Shown here: piece by piece, positions 1 through 11,300 of the stretch | Position numbering within the stretch: the first letter of the stretch is position 1 | Layout of the letters: the number at the start of each line of letters is the position of its first letter | Source: Silene noctiflora | Lineage: Eukaryota > Streptophyta > Magnoliopsida > Caryophyllales > Caryophyllaceae | Assembly (NCBI GenBank): GCA_009801015.1 | Contig: VHZZ01019923.1 | Span: 10,636 to 36,428 of the forward strand | Length of the DNA stretch: 25,793 nt | Reading direction: 5' to 3' | Program-made: the position numbers and the translations under genes | The notes under the pieces: model-generated | The model's database searches: none | What the model was told of the DNA's origin: nothing | What the model saw: the letters and a program-made list of their open reading frames with translations, nothing else

Positions 1-507
1 TTTTTTTTTTTTTTTTTTTTTGCTGATGTGGCCATACTGCAAAACTGTGAATGGCTCAAACAAAATTGATTTTGTGAGGTTGAATGTGAGGGCTGCATTA
101 CCTTAATTCTCAAAGGAGATTGTGCTACCTCAGCTTTTTATCATTTCTCTTTTATATATATAATGATAATAATGCTGTTCTTATCAAGTGATGGCAAAGT
201 GCAAGTAGGACGGAAATCATTATTTACCTTTTTAACTCAAGAACAAATCTCCGTTTACCATATCCAGCCAAATTTCTACCATATTCCATGACCAACGCAT
301 CTACCCAAATTCCCTTGTGTCTGTTTAATCATTATTGTAAGTAAGTTGACGATTTCTCTTTGTTTTTGTACTGTAATTTTCAGTGACTATATGGTAACTC
401 CATTGATATAGAATAGCTGCAATCATAGGACATTTGTTCGGTTTCATATTACATTATGTTATTGATCACGAATCACCGTATACGGTTTTGAACTTCGTTG
501 TCTTATA
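1..507. other. Intergenic flank with terminal poly-T run
   Basis: The window opens with a run of 21 T. The rest is unremarkable AT-rich DNA with no long reading frame and no recognised repeat termini. It lies downstream of the minus-strand MADS-box gene. I see no gene in it. Confidence 0.6.
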
Positions 508-715
508 CTCCCTCCATTTTTTTTTATCGTCCCCCTTCGATTTTGAAAGGATTTAAGAACTCCTACTCTACCCTTTGAATTGAAGGGAATTAAGAGATAA
601 AAAAAGGTAAACAAATAATTAAGACAGAGGTAATATTACTCTGTCTTACAAAGTTTTCGCCGTGTCAAATGATGATCATACTCCTTGTATTCCATTTTAT
701 CGGCTTCCTTCCTAA
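506..715. mobile_element. Stowaway-like MITE fragment(s), truncated
   Basis: From 508 the sequence TACTCCCTCCATTTT followed by ATCGTCCCCC has the form of a Stowaway-type terminal repeat (TA target, then CTCCCTCC). A second, weaker start of the same kind, TACTCCTTGTATTCC, occurs near 680. No matching right end is visible before the Helitron that begins at 716, so this is at best one or two half-elements. Between them, 621-647 is a near-perfect hairpin (AAGACAGAG... / ...CTCTGTCTT, one bulge). Confidence 0.4.
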
Positions 716-1287
716 CTAGTACAGATCCCGCGCCATTGCGCGGTATATAGAGTTTTTATTTTTTTAGTGTATTAAATTTGCACACCATAAATATTTAATA
801 TTTCTCTCTTTTGTATTTTGATATAAAACAAAAAATTTGAAATGGAAAACTAATTAAGGAGAATTAAGTTAAGGTGTGATTTTTTTTTAAATGAATTTTT
901 TTTTGTCACGAAACTAATAATAAATACTAAATATGTGTCAAATTATTATCTACACTAATATATTATAACATTATTAAAAAAATTAGCAACATCTACAGTA
1001 ATATTATTGCATTATTAAAAAATTTAGCAACATCTACGGTAATATATTATTGCTTTATTCAAAAAATTAGCAACTTATAGTTTATAGTTTAAAACCAATT
1101 TTAATTTATTTTAATGAAAAAATCATAATTATGAATTTAATTAAATGATTAGAGTTTAATTATAAGAATATATTCATTGAAAATATAATAATGTAATGAA
1201 ATAAAGTTTTACTTATTGCCTTATTTAGCTAGATGCCTTTTGGAGGGAAAACTAAGAGAATTTTTATTCTCTTAGTAGTAAGGGGGA
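716..1287 (-). mobile_element. Non-autonomous Helitron, minus strand (copy 1)
   Basis: Read on the minus strand, the 3' end has a GC-rich hairpin (CCGCGC / GCGCGG arms at 728-743, 4-nt loop). Eight bases later comes CTAG at 719-716, and the next base is T, which is the classic Helitron 3' terminus. The 5' end is placed at a TC at 1287, preceded by A, giving the A/T insertion site. The interior is AT-rich, has no coding capacity, and contains about three imperfect copies of a 'TTAGCAACATCTAC(A/G)GTAATAT' type block around 975-1075. It is homologous over most of its length to the element at 10334-10858 inside intron 1. The 3' end is seen directly; the exact 5' end is inferred. Confidence 0.72.
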
Positions 1288-1440
1288 TGGAAAATGCTTT
1301 GATTTTTAATTAAGAGATGAATATACATCGGTTTGCGTGTTTGGTCTTGTGTCCGTTAACATTATTGGATGCTAGAGGGCGAGCAAGTGCTAAACATTAT
1401 CGGATTCCTATTAATCTTTGATGGGTCATCGATAAATAAC

Positions 1441-1848
1441 CAGGGGCAGATCCAAGGGGGGCCCGGGTAGGCAGGTGCCCTCATGAAGTTTCAGAAATAT
1501 GATACATGATTCGAACCCGTGACTTTTAGATGATTTACAAAATTCAAAACCATTGAACCACTTGCATTTTTTTTTTGTTAAATTAAGTACTAAAGTGTAT
1601 TATATTCTATAAAAAACGAGTATTATTTTTACATATATTTAGAATTTGAAGTATTTTAGAGAAAACATTACCTTTTAAAAAACGATATCTATAGAACCAT
1701 TTATTTTTTTCATTGTTTTACTTGTATATAATAACTAATTTAGGAAAAAAACTTCAAAATATAAAAATGTTGTCTTAAACGCACGTAAATATTCGCGTCA
1801 AAAAAATTTTAGTGCCCCCCTAACAGTAAATTCCTGGGTCCGCCACTG
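1441..1848. mobile_element. hAT-type MITE (408 bp) with perfect 8-bp target duplication
   Basis: The ends are imperfect inverted repeats: CAGGGGCAGATCCAAGG on the left and, reverse-complemented, CAGTGGCGGACCCAGG on the right. Both lead into a G-run (GGGGGGCCC / GGGGGGCAC). The element is flanked by the identical 8-mer TAAATAAC at 1433-1440 and 1849-1856, the duplication length expected for the hAT superfamily. There is no transposase frame, so it is non-autonomous. On the minus strand it carries a tRNA-like stretch at about 1507-1566, with a box-B-like GGGTTCGAATC downstream of a box-A-like AGTGGTTCAATGG. Confidence 0.85.
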
Positions 1849-1856
1849 TAAATAAC

Positions 1857-2329
1857 TTACATTTTCTTCACCACTAGTGAAAGATTGCCTACATACGACC
1901 CCCTTACCCTACCAATGGCTACCAATGGCAAAGCATTTTACTTTTAAGTATCCGGTGAACTCTTTCGTGATAAGTTCATGAGAGATTTTCAAAGCTATCC
2001 CTGGTCCAAAGTGCAGGTTCAGTACAATAATGTTCGCTGGCCATTGACGTAAAAGCAATGGCTCTACAAGTACAAAGCGTAGTAAGTCAGTAAACACAGC
2101 ATACACACTCTTATTTACAGCAAATACCGTTGGAGTTATAGCATAAATTTTGGAGGCGGGTGCAGCAACGATAAATTAGCTAGCTATATGTATCATATCA
2201 TACGAAATCTGTATGTCTTACTGAATCTTGCGTCTCTTTCTGGAAAGTATACTGCTCGGATTTAACTAGATATGTCTTCTGAAATTCCAGACCAAGAAGC
2301 TAGTATAGAGCTTGTAAATCCTGAATGTG
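1857..2329 (-). other. 3' UTR and downstream flank of the MADS-box gene
   Basis: This stretch follows the stop codon at 2332-2330 on the minus strand. It should hold the 3' UTR and poly(A) site. I see no perfect AATAAA on the minus strand; the closest is AAATAAGA near 2110-2118, so the end of the transcript is not fixed. A small open frame at 1909-2106 has no recognisable domain and I do not treat it as a gene. Confidence 0.5.
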
Positions 2330-2345
2330 CTAATGCAGTTGCAAG
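2330..2345 (-). CDS. AGL17-like: Coding exon 8: terminal LQLH and stop
   Basis: 16 nt. The acceptor is TTTGTAG. The C completes Ser236, then Leu-Gln-Leu-His and TAG at 2332-2330. A tiny last exon is easy for gene callers to miss, but it restores the short LQLH-type end typical of AGL17-clade proteins. Confidence 0.8.
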
Positions 2346-5300
2346 CTACAAACAGGATATAGATTAGCTGATTAGGTAGACGTACTTTATTATATTTCTC
2401 TGGTTCAGTTAATCAAACTAAAGTATTAGCAATATTGAATACCTTAGCTTTGCAGGTTTTGTGGGTTTTTCCCTGCCTTGCTGTTCTGGTGGTCTTAGCT
2501 GTAGATCAATCGGTCCATGCATCGGATGACCATTTTTGACATTATGTGAAACGTATGTATGATACTCTATTTGATTTACATGTTCTCGACCATTCACCTG
2601 TGATTCATGACATATATATCACCATTCTCATACACATTGCTAAAGAGGATTACACTGGTGAATGTTTACTTTCAAAACTAATATTTACTTCTCTAATCCA
2701 ATAGCGGATATAACATCACATGGCTGTGGTTCCTTACCTTCTTATGTAGCTCTGAATTTTCCTGTTGCATGATGTCAACTTTTTTATAGAGTTCAAAGTT
2801 GTCCTGGTGAACGAGGGCTGCCTACATCATGGTCAATACTTGTTAAATTCCTGTCCTAACTTTCTCAAGGTGAATGAATAGATACCTGTCATTGAGGATA
2901 CCTGTCGATTAAGCTCGATTATCTCATCTGATAGGAGTTGCTCCTGCAAACAGCAGCAAAGTAGTCAATCAGTATGCTGTCAGTTAGTGTCTGGATGTTG
3001 AATTAGGGGTAAAAGGTCGTAGTGAAAGTTGAAACTGCCTTCAACCTTTCTCATCCGTGCATTTTTCAAGCTTATCTCCAATTGATCGCCTAGACTCTGC
3101 AACTGTTTGAGGGTCAAATCTGAAAGTTCTTCTCCCATAAGTCTCCTGCAACCATCAAAATTTGAAGTTTCAGGCATAGCAGCAGTGTTATTCTGCTGTT
3201 GCTGAGAGCATTGAAATATTTAAGTGTAATATCAGTGCCCAAGTATTTTTTTTGTCCTTCACTTGAGTGCAGTACCTTTTCAACTAATTAAGAGCTTTTA
3301 CGATATTTCCACTGCCATGTCTTTTGGGTAGTTAAAACTTACAAGTAGTACACTTTACCTATGACTTTCTTGTAAATGCTGCAATTGTTGCCTCAAGTTT
3401 GCTGCTTCCCTTTGCCAGAACTGAAACGGCACCGTAAGAAACTCAGAATGAGAAATTGGTTAATGTCAATCACTATGTATAAAATTCACTTTGAAAAAGT
3501 TAAATTTAGTGCCTTCTTCTAGGAGTCCTTCATGGTTGATTCCCGGGATTACATTCAAGTTTTCCAAAGCATTCACACATGCATTTCTTACTGTTACTTT
3601 TTTTTATCGAATGCTTTGGAAAACTTGATGATTAAGACAGGAAAATTACAGTCAACTTATGGCTTATACATTTCTTAACTGCAGGGAAAAGAAAAAACCT
3701 GGCTCTTCGGTGGAGAAAGAACATGACTTAAACATATCCTGAACTCATCATCTATCAAAGTAAGGTTATTTTTCCGGTTTAGTTAATTAGCTTTTCTCTC
3801 CTATCTGTGGTCTATGAAAAAAATTCTCTGTCTCATCTTTCACTACTATAATGTATTACTCACAAAAAGCTGAGGATATATTGTTGGTAGCATTCCAAGT
3901 TGAATAATATTTGTTATATTCAATTATAGAGTATTCTCATGGTCTGTTGCCTGACTTGATCCTGAAGGATGAATTCCTATATTGAAGTGTCTATCATTTA
4001 TTTATATGTTTCATTTTACATTGAAGGCCTGTGATATTTAATTATTCGGTAGGTACTTGATGTTATTGATTGTGTTGCAACAAACTCTAATAAGACTGTA
4101 ATTAGTACACAAGTCTCCTGGTATATGATACGAAGTGCGTAAATTTGTTGTTTTAGAGGATTTAGTTGCCGCGGGTCTCACGATCTTTGTTTTTTGTTGG
4201 AATTGACTAAATCATCTCGAAGGATTCTCTGTTTAAATCGTTTTACGTATATCTATCTTTTTATCTTAGGTGCCTATTATGGATCCTTATGTCTCCACTT
4301 TTTTTTGTTTTCTTCTTCCATGGGAAGGGACTAGGAGAAACCGTTCCAAAGATTATAATCTTCGGAATAATTAGTTCCAAAGACTAGGAGAAATCGTTCC
4401 TCCCATGTGTTTGAGTGAAGCAAGTATTGGAGTCTATTAATGGCTTAGCTACATCATGAGACAATGTACTTACAGAGAACCGGTGGTGCAATTGATTGAA
4501 TATGCAAGAACCAAGATTAGATAAGCATAGTGAACCTTCAAATGACACCAAAACTTTATTCGATTTTACCTACTCACGATGGTACATTTTTGGACGTGGA
4601 AGATTTCGGCTCCTCACTTAGAGCATGGGGATATGCTCACATTCTTTGAACCTTAGACCTAAGCAAACCTCACATAAGTTTGTCTAGGTAAGATTATGAT
4701 GCACACAACATTGATATCTTTACCACAAGCTGTCCAGTAAAGATCACTAGTGCCCCTCTCATCTCCATATGTCTTAAAATTACGTGTTCCGGTTCTTGAT
4801 TGGATGGGGACTAATAAGGTTCCTTACCCTCATGTCAGATGAAATAATTCTTATAATCCTATTAGTATATAGGTTCATTCTCCCTCCAACCTAATGATAG
4901 CTTGGCTGACTGAATGTCTTTAACCCCATAAGCTTTGGAAATCACCTTGAGGAAATTAGAGATGAAGTGATTCGCAAAATGTAAAACTATGTGATTTGAT
5001 TAAGGGCTCACATAGTCCTCTACAAGAGTTCGTCGGTTGGAATTAGAAGATGTTTAGGAAAAAAGGATAATTTGGTAGATGTTAGATAGGCTTCCATGAT
5101 CACCATAATCCAAGAAGCATTTGCTTTCAACCATGTGGATGATTCCTCATCATTAAAGATCCATGGTGATAGTGATGTCATTCTTAGGATGTTGTATGGG
5201 ACATACTTAAATTAGTGGTTTTTGAAAAGAGATTTTTGTAAGCTGTATTGGTTTGTTGGTGAGGTGAAAGAAAACTATGAGTAGATTACGTTAATTCACA

Positions 5301-8300
5301 ATGGTGGCTTTAGAGTGCGAGTGAAGTTCGCAAAGTTAAGTAGCGTTGTAGGTTCATTAATGAAGTTGAGGTGCTACAGGAGTTTGTCAAAATTTCTCAA
5401 GAATGACGTCTGAAGTTCTGCTGGCGGAGCAAGTAGGTGAATAGTACTCATAACGTAGCTCGTTTGAAGTCTTTGATTGGTAATTTGAGTCTTCTGTAGT
5501 CATGGACGGGTTTAAATGTGAAGTATTGACCAAGGTCTGGTTGTGAGTCTAGCATTCATCTATGGGAGTCTGAGACATTGGTTTCAATGCGATGATTGAA
5601 CTAACAGCCTTACAATGGATGACTTATGGTGTCTTGATCTATCTTTAAAGCCGATTTTCTTGTCCATTCCTTAGTTGCTTTTCTCAAGGATCCACTATTT
5701 AGAAAGTTGTTGTATGAGATGGCAACTCGCATTCTTCGTTTTCTGGTCTCCCAAATGATCGGAGGAACCCTCGATTTGAAGGCTTTTAGACTTGCTATTG
5801 ATATAATTGTTCAGGAAGATGGGAATGAAATTTATATGCATGATAAGAAGCGGTCCCATATTAAAAATTTATGCTGACTTCTCTAACAACTATCTCTCTT
5901 GAGTCTTGACTTGGTGATGAAATATTGTGCAAGGCTCCTCGTAAAGCTTTTTTTTTTTTCTTCTAGTTAGTTTCTTGTGTCGTTAGTATGAAGAATCGAT
6001 TGATTTTCTTTTATCTCTCGTACCCGTTGGTCTTTCTTCTCAACATTTATCCTTTTGCACTTTGCTTCTACTAGGTTCACCATATAAGGGAAAACATGTT
6101 CCTCTTTTTTTTTTTTGTAAGGGTTGTATTTCAAAAGTTTGTGAGATGGATTATTTTTTTGGCTATTTGGTGAGTTACATGGAACAAAAGGAATCATCTT
6201 GACTTTGATGTTATTCTCCTAAAAATGCTCGAATTTAGTCTTTTGAAGCTTTTGTACAGCCAGTTATCCTTAGCATAATTGCTTAACTCTCTTTTATGGC
6301 CATATGCATCACCTTATGTATAACACTTGCAGGCGAGAATCTTACACAATGGTTTGAGTAGTTCCATACTCCTATAGTCCTATGTATGGTTTCAAGTATT
6401 TCATACACAATGGATTTTTTTTTTTTTTTTCCTGTATTTTTATTGGATTTGGGCGATTTGTGATATATTGGATGCTGTTAGAGAGCATATTTGAGGGGAA
6501 TCTTAGAAGGACCTGCAGGAAAGATGGAGTATGGACAAATAGTTAACTTCATGGTTGTCCACATTAAGTTGAGTTCCGTCAATTGGGGATTGTCAATTTG
6601 GCCTGAATGATTAATAGTGTAGGAAGTTAACAATGGTTCATGGTTGGGGGAGCAATTGGGCTCAAACTCTAGGTAAATGAAATAATTGTTCTGGAGAGAT
6701 GTGAGAGCCTCATAGCTGTACAGCCGTGACAGGTTGGGGTTTGTCTGCTTGCAGCTTATTTTCCGATCTGCAAGGAGCTGACGAGACTTGAGAGGATGGT
6801 TGTTGAGTTCTTTTTGAAGTTGCTACTATGATCATGTTTATGCTATATTTACATTTTGTTAATTTGTCATGTTACAAAGGAAATCAGTTAATACAGGTAT
6901 GGCATCAGCTCAAATGTTTTCATATCTTCTGTATTTCGGTCTCCTAAGTCCTTATCAACGTAACTTTAAATCTAGACATGTATGAGTAATGAGTGTATGA
7001 CAGCCTCAAGTTCCCTGTTTTTTTTTTTTTTCTTTTTTCGATCTGGTTTCATGAGCATCTTATGTTTCGTTTGTGAATTTTAGATCTGGTTTCATGAGCA
7101 TCTTATGTTTCGTTTGTGAATTTTAACTGTGAATATTATTTAATAGCCTTGTATCACAACCTGAGAAATGCAAGTAGGATATATACATAATACATGTTTC
7201 TCAGGCTTGTCTACAAATGTCAGACACTGGTTCATGTCATACACGGTTATTTCTAAAAACTCATGATTACTTGAAATGAACTGTAGAATTATCGTGTTAT
7301 GTCAGAGAAAGTGTCATGTCGATATGCAACCAAAGTGAAGTGTTGTATTGACACACATATGTATATCTTAAAGCTCAAGAAGTTACATACGCTATTATTA
7401 GAATTCATTACCCATTTTTATCTATGTTGTTTTTAGGTGCTACAGTTTAAGGTGGCAAGTTGATGTGGATAGTATATTATCGGACCACTGATACCTGAGG
7501 TAAGTTTGGGATCCTCTTAACTCTTATTTAAGCTACTCATCATAATGTCTTTAATATGCGTGACCAATCCCCCTTCCCAACTCAGAAGTTCCTTTTGTCA
7601 GCATCAGCAACTAGTTATCAGTTATCAACTTATCACTAGTCAGTTATATGAAAAATGCTTTTCTTCAATTCTAGGGTACCTGGGTGTTTATTTGCATCCT
7701 GATGCCTGCTCTTCTTTTTCCATCGGGAAGAATTCGAGAAGTCTATCTCTTGAGGCAGAATTTAGGCCTGCATGGCATCAGGGGAAAAAATATCCACAGC
7801 CTTAAGACAGGGATATACTAAAACGAAAATAAGATAGTAGAAACGGATTGGGCATCATATACTAGGAGTTCTGGGCACCGGACGAGGACAGTGGCCAGTT
7901 GTTATGTTCTAGAGCATGCATTGAAAGTTTGATCTAGAGACTCTTAAGTGCATATTGACTTGGAGATACCTTAAAAGAGTGGAGTGTCATTTCTCACTTC
8001 AGAGAGAAAATTGTTTTATCAGCTTGCTGTTTATCTACTTTACCTTTGCTGTGAAGGCCTAAATTTTGAACTTTCTTCTTGAAGAACAGTGTCTAGCTGT
8101 TTGCAAGTTGCAATCAATTTGCGTTCCTGTCAGTCATCTGATTTTTAGTTTTGAACCCGTAGTCAACCTAGCACCTAAAATAAACTAAACGAACTAATTT
8201 TTAATGGAATTCTTAGCAAGTCTTCTGGTCTTTGAGGTGCTGCTTCTCAATTTCAGTTGTCCTGATGCAAATGAAACATATGAAATTAGCGTTTGGACTT

Positions 8301-11300
8301 GCATGGTTGTTGATTCTTAGCTACTTCTCTTTAGCTGGATTTTTAAAAGAGATTTCTCGGATAATGGATGCTGTCATGGTTGGGCTCAAGTATCACCTTT
8401 GCTTGTGGTTAGTTCCAAATACTCCTTAAGACAGTTTCAAAGGACCATAAACTCACCATCTTTGGACATTTTGTTGCTGCAGGCTGTGTAGGGCATTGAG
8501 ATCCGTAGACATGCTATTATGCTAATAACTTAGAAAACCTGATGGAAATGTTTTCCGGGAAATAGGGCGCAATCTGGAGATGAAGTGATGTTTTCAGTTT
8601 TTTTCTTATTCGCAGAAAAAAGGTTTCTTCTGCTAAGAGTTCTTAGAGTTTCTGAAAAAGGGTCATCATCTTGACTTTTCCCTGAGGCTATCTGGACATT
8701 AAAGCTCCTGTCTTCTTGTTTTTCTGCAGAGGAGGGGGTTGGTGAACTGGTTTCGACTAAGCTACCATCGGGTGCTGTTGTTCTTCTGCAGGGGATTGGT
8801 GGTGGACTGGAAATGATAGGCGTATTGCTACCTTGACTGGAAATGACAGGCGTATTGCTACCTCCAACACCTATCATTTCTTCTTCAATTGGTAGGTTCA
8901 CTGAAAGGGATGATTTAGGAATCAAGATGTGCGAAACAAAAACCTAGTTTGTTTCATTAGTTTCTGCATTAGTTGTGAAGAGATGTTTCTCCGTTTCCAT
9001 AGGAGTCGTAGCCTCACTATGTTTGGCTTTGGAACATGATGGAATAAAGCAAAGTGGCACATTAAACTTGTTGAGCTTCTTGTATTATGGAGCAGCAACT
9101 GGACAATGCAATCAATCATTATCATTACGGGTCACTTGGAACAGCATCTATGTGTTCATAACATGGTGAAACAGCTGCGTACATTTGAACCCTCCCTTGC
9201 CTTAGGCAGGAACCTTAAGCCACTGGGTTTATATTGTTATTATTGTGAAAAGATGTGTAAAGGAGACCCAATCAATCTCTTTTATTGTTGAGTCTCAATG
9301 GTTGCTGTACATGCTTTTGAAGAGAACAGAGAAACCCGGATGCATGTTTGGATGAGTTCTCCAGAATAGATGCGAGTTCTTCTGCATTCTTCATTTCATA
9401 TTTGGTCTCCTTTTCTTGCCAATTTCCCCTTTTCTACCCCAGTCTCAGTCTTCGGCAATTCATTCTCTCCTTTCACAACCTGTTCCCTCTTTATCGGAGT
9501 TCATGGGGAGCCCTAAGCAGGAATGCAGCCTACTGCTACGACAGTGGTGTGTACTCGCTACTATCTCTCAAGTTGCATTTCCTATACTTGTCAGTTGTCA
9601 CATTGTTATGTTTTTATTCCTCTCTCTGCCCCCTCCGCTCAAGTACAAAGGATTTTTATTCCGTGTTTGGCCTGACAGTGTTTATCTAGCGCGTCTAAGG
9701 TGTCATCAACCTCTTCACGACAATACACAAAGTTGAATGTCTTTTATTGTACACAGTTCATTTCAGTATCATTCTACTTACTAGATTTATGGGCCATTTT
9801 TCTAATGTAGGTTAACGAGGTGACTAGGTGAGCGAAGCCTAGTTCCTTGATGTCTACTGGAGCAAAAATACGGGGTGCTGACAGAGTAACTGTACAACCC
9901 TTGACCCAAAACCGTCAAGGACCAAGCTTTTGCCAAACAAAACAGCAATGCATATTGAAGGTGGATCAACAACACCAAAGACAACATTACTCCCGAGTCC
10001 CGTGTCCTCAAGGGGTTCCTCCAGTTGTGGGATAAGGGCGTGTTTTTGTACTAAAATGTGCTGAGTATATGAATTTAAAATGCCAGCAAAAACTAAGCCG
10101 TTGCTCAACAAAACAGAAATCCGATTACTAGCTTGATTGCGTACCTTTAGTTCAGCAGCAGCCGATGACATCTGATGGTCGTCCTCGTCGTGCATTTTGT
10201 TGTATCTTTCGATCACAGATTTCATGCTGAAAAAAGTCATTATGAATGTCATTTCTCCTGCAGTATTATGGCTCATCACAAATGCATGGACTTTGTATAT
10301 CTAAGAAATTTGATCATTGAAATTGTTTGATAACTGTATAGATCCGTGCAATGCATGCGCTATATATAGGGTTTTTATTTTTTAGAGTATTACTCAAATC
10401 GGTATCTCATTAATATTTAATATTTCACTCCATTATATTTTGATATGAAAAAAAAATTAAAATGGAAAATTAGTCAAAGAAAATTAAGTAAAATTATGAA
10501 ATGTGTATTTTTGTGAAAATACTCTTTTTAACATAAAACTACGGATTTCTTTTTTTAATTTTCTCCATTTTTTTTGTCACAAACCTTATAATAAGTATGT
10601 GTCAAGTTATTTTTTAAATAATAATAATTGCATTAGGACAAATTTAGCAACTTATGATTTATAGTTCAATACCAATTTTATTTTACTATAATGAAAAAGT
10701 CATAATTTAAAATTTAATTAAAAGATTAGAATATAGTAATTGTAAGATTATATTTTAAGGGAAAGATGATATATATTGTTTATTAAAAGAACGTTTTTTT
10801 ATTGAGTTAAATGCATTTTAAAGGGAAAATTAAGAGAAATTTTTATTCTCCGTAATGATGAAGATGAAGCGTTAATTTCGTCATTATTGTGAGTAATGTT
10901 ATCAAATCAAGGCCGTCCACCCAATCCCATAGAATGGAGTATTCTTGTGAGTCAATTAACCCCTATTGGGGGAGTAAGGATCGGATTAAATCTAGATCCG
11001 AACAGATGGTTGTAGAATTAGGCAGAGGCAATTCTAGGATTGGATGTTCGGGGTGCGTAAAATTTTCTAACAATGAAAATATCGAGTATTACGGAAAAAA
11101 ACTTGTTTAGTTAGATAAAATGATATTGGATACAAATTATTCAATACAAGAATTGAACTCATGACCTCTAATTAGAAAATAATCTTAAGAACCACCAAAC
11201 CCATTTAACTCATATGCTCTTTTACTAAACAAAATTGTAATTATTTTTGGGAAAGGGTGTGCACATGAACCCTTGCACCCCCATTTGCAACGCCACTAAA

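Larger units (their letters stand above)
3421..10144 (-). other. Intron 2 (6.7 kb) of the MADS-box gene
   Basis: Bounded by donor GTACGC after exon 2 and acceptor TTTCAG before exon 3. It is less AT-rich than the flanks and shows no clear transposon ends. Items inside that I list separately are the hairpin at 3555-3628, the tandem duplication at 7040-7125, the antisense splice signals at 7437-7675 and the open frame at 8530-8945. A 19-base repeat, GACTAGGAGAAA(C/T)CGTTCC, occurs twice near 4329 and 4382. A 79-codon open stretch on the plus strand at 5638-5874 has no domain I recognise. The remainder holds nothing I can name. Confidence 0.85.

Noticed and set aside
2980..3177. A 65-codon frame as a separate small gene
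   Set aside because: Its central part is K-box exon 4 (3145-3046). The outer parts are intron read-through beyond AG and GT sites.
5638..5874. 79-codon plus-strand open stretch ([18 protein letters not shown])
   Set aside because: Looks protein-like, but I recognise no family, there is no start or splice context, and a length of 79 is not decisive.
9348..9736. Overlapping plus-strand frames of 106-113 residues
   Set aside because: Low-complexity Ser/Leu-rich translations in two overlapping frames, no motif, no gene signals; probably chance in T/C-rich intron sequence.
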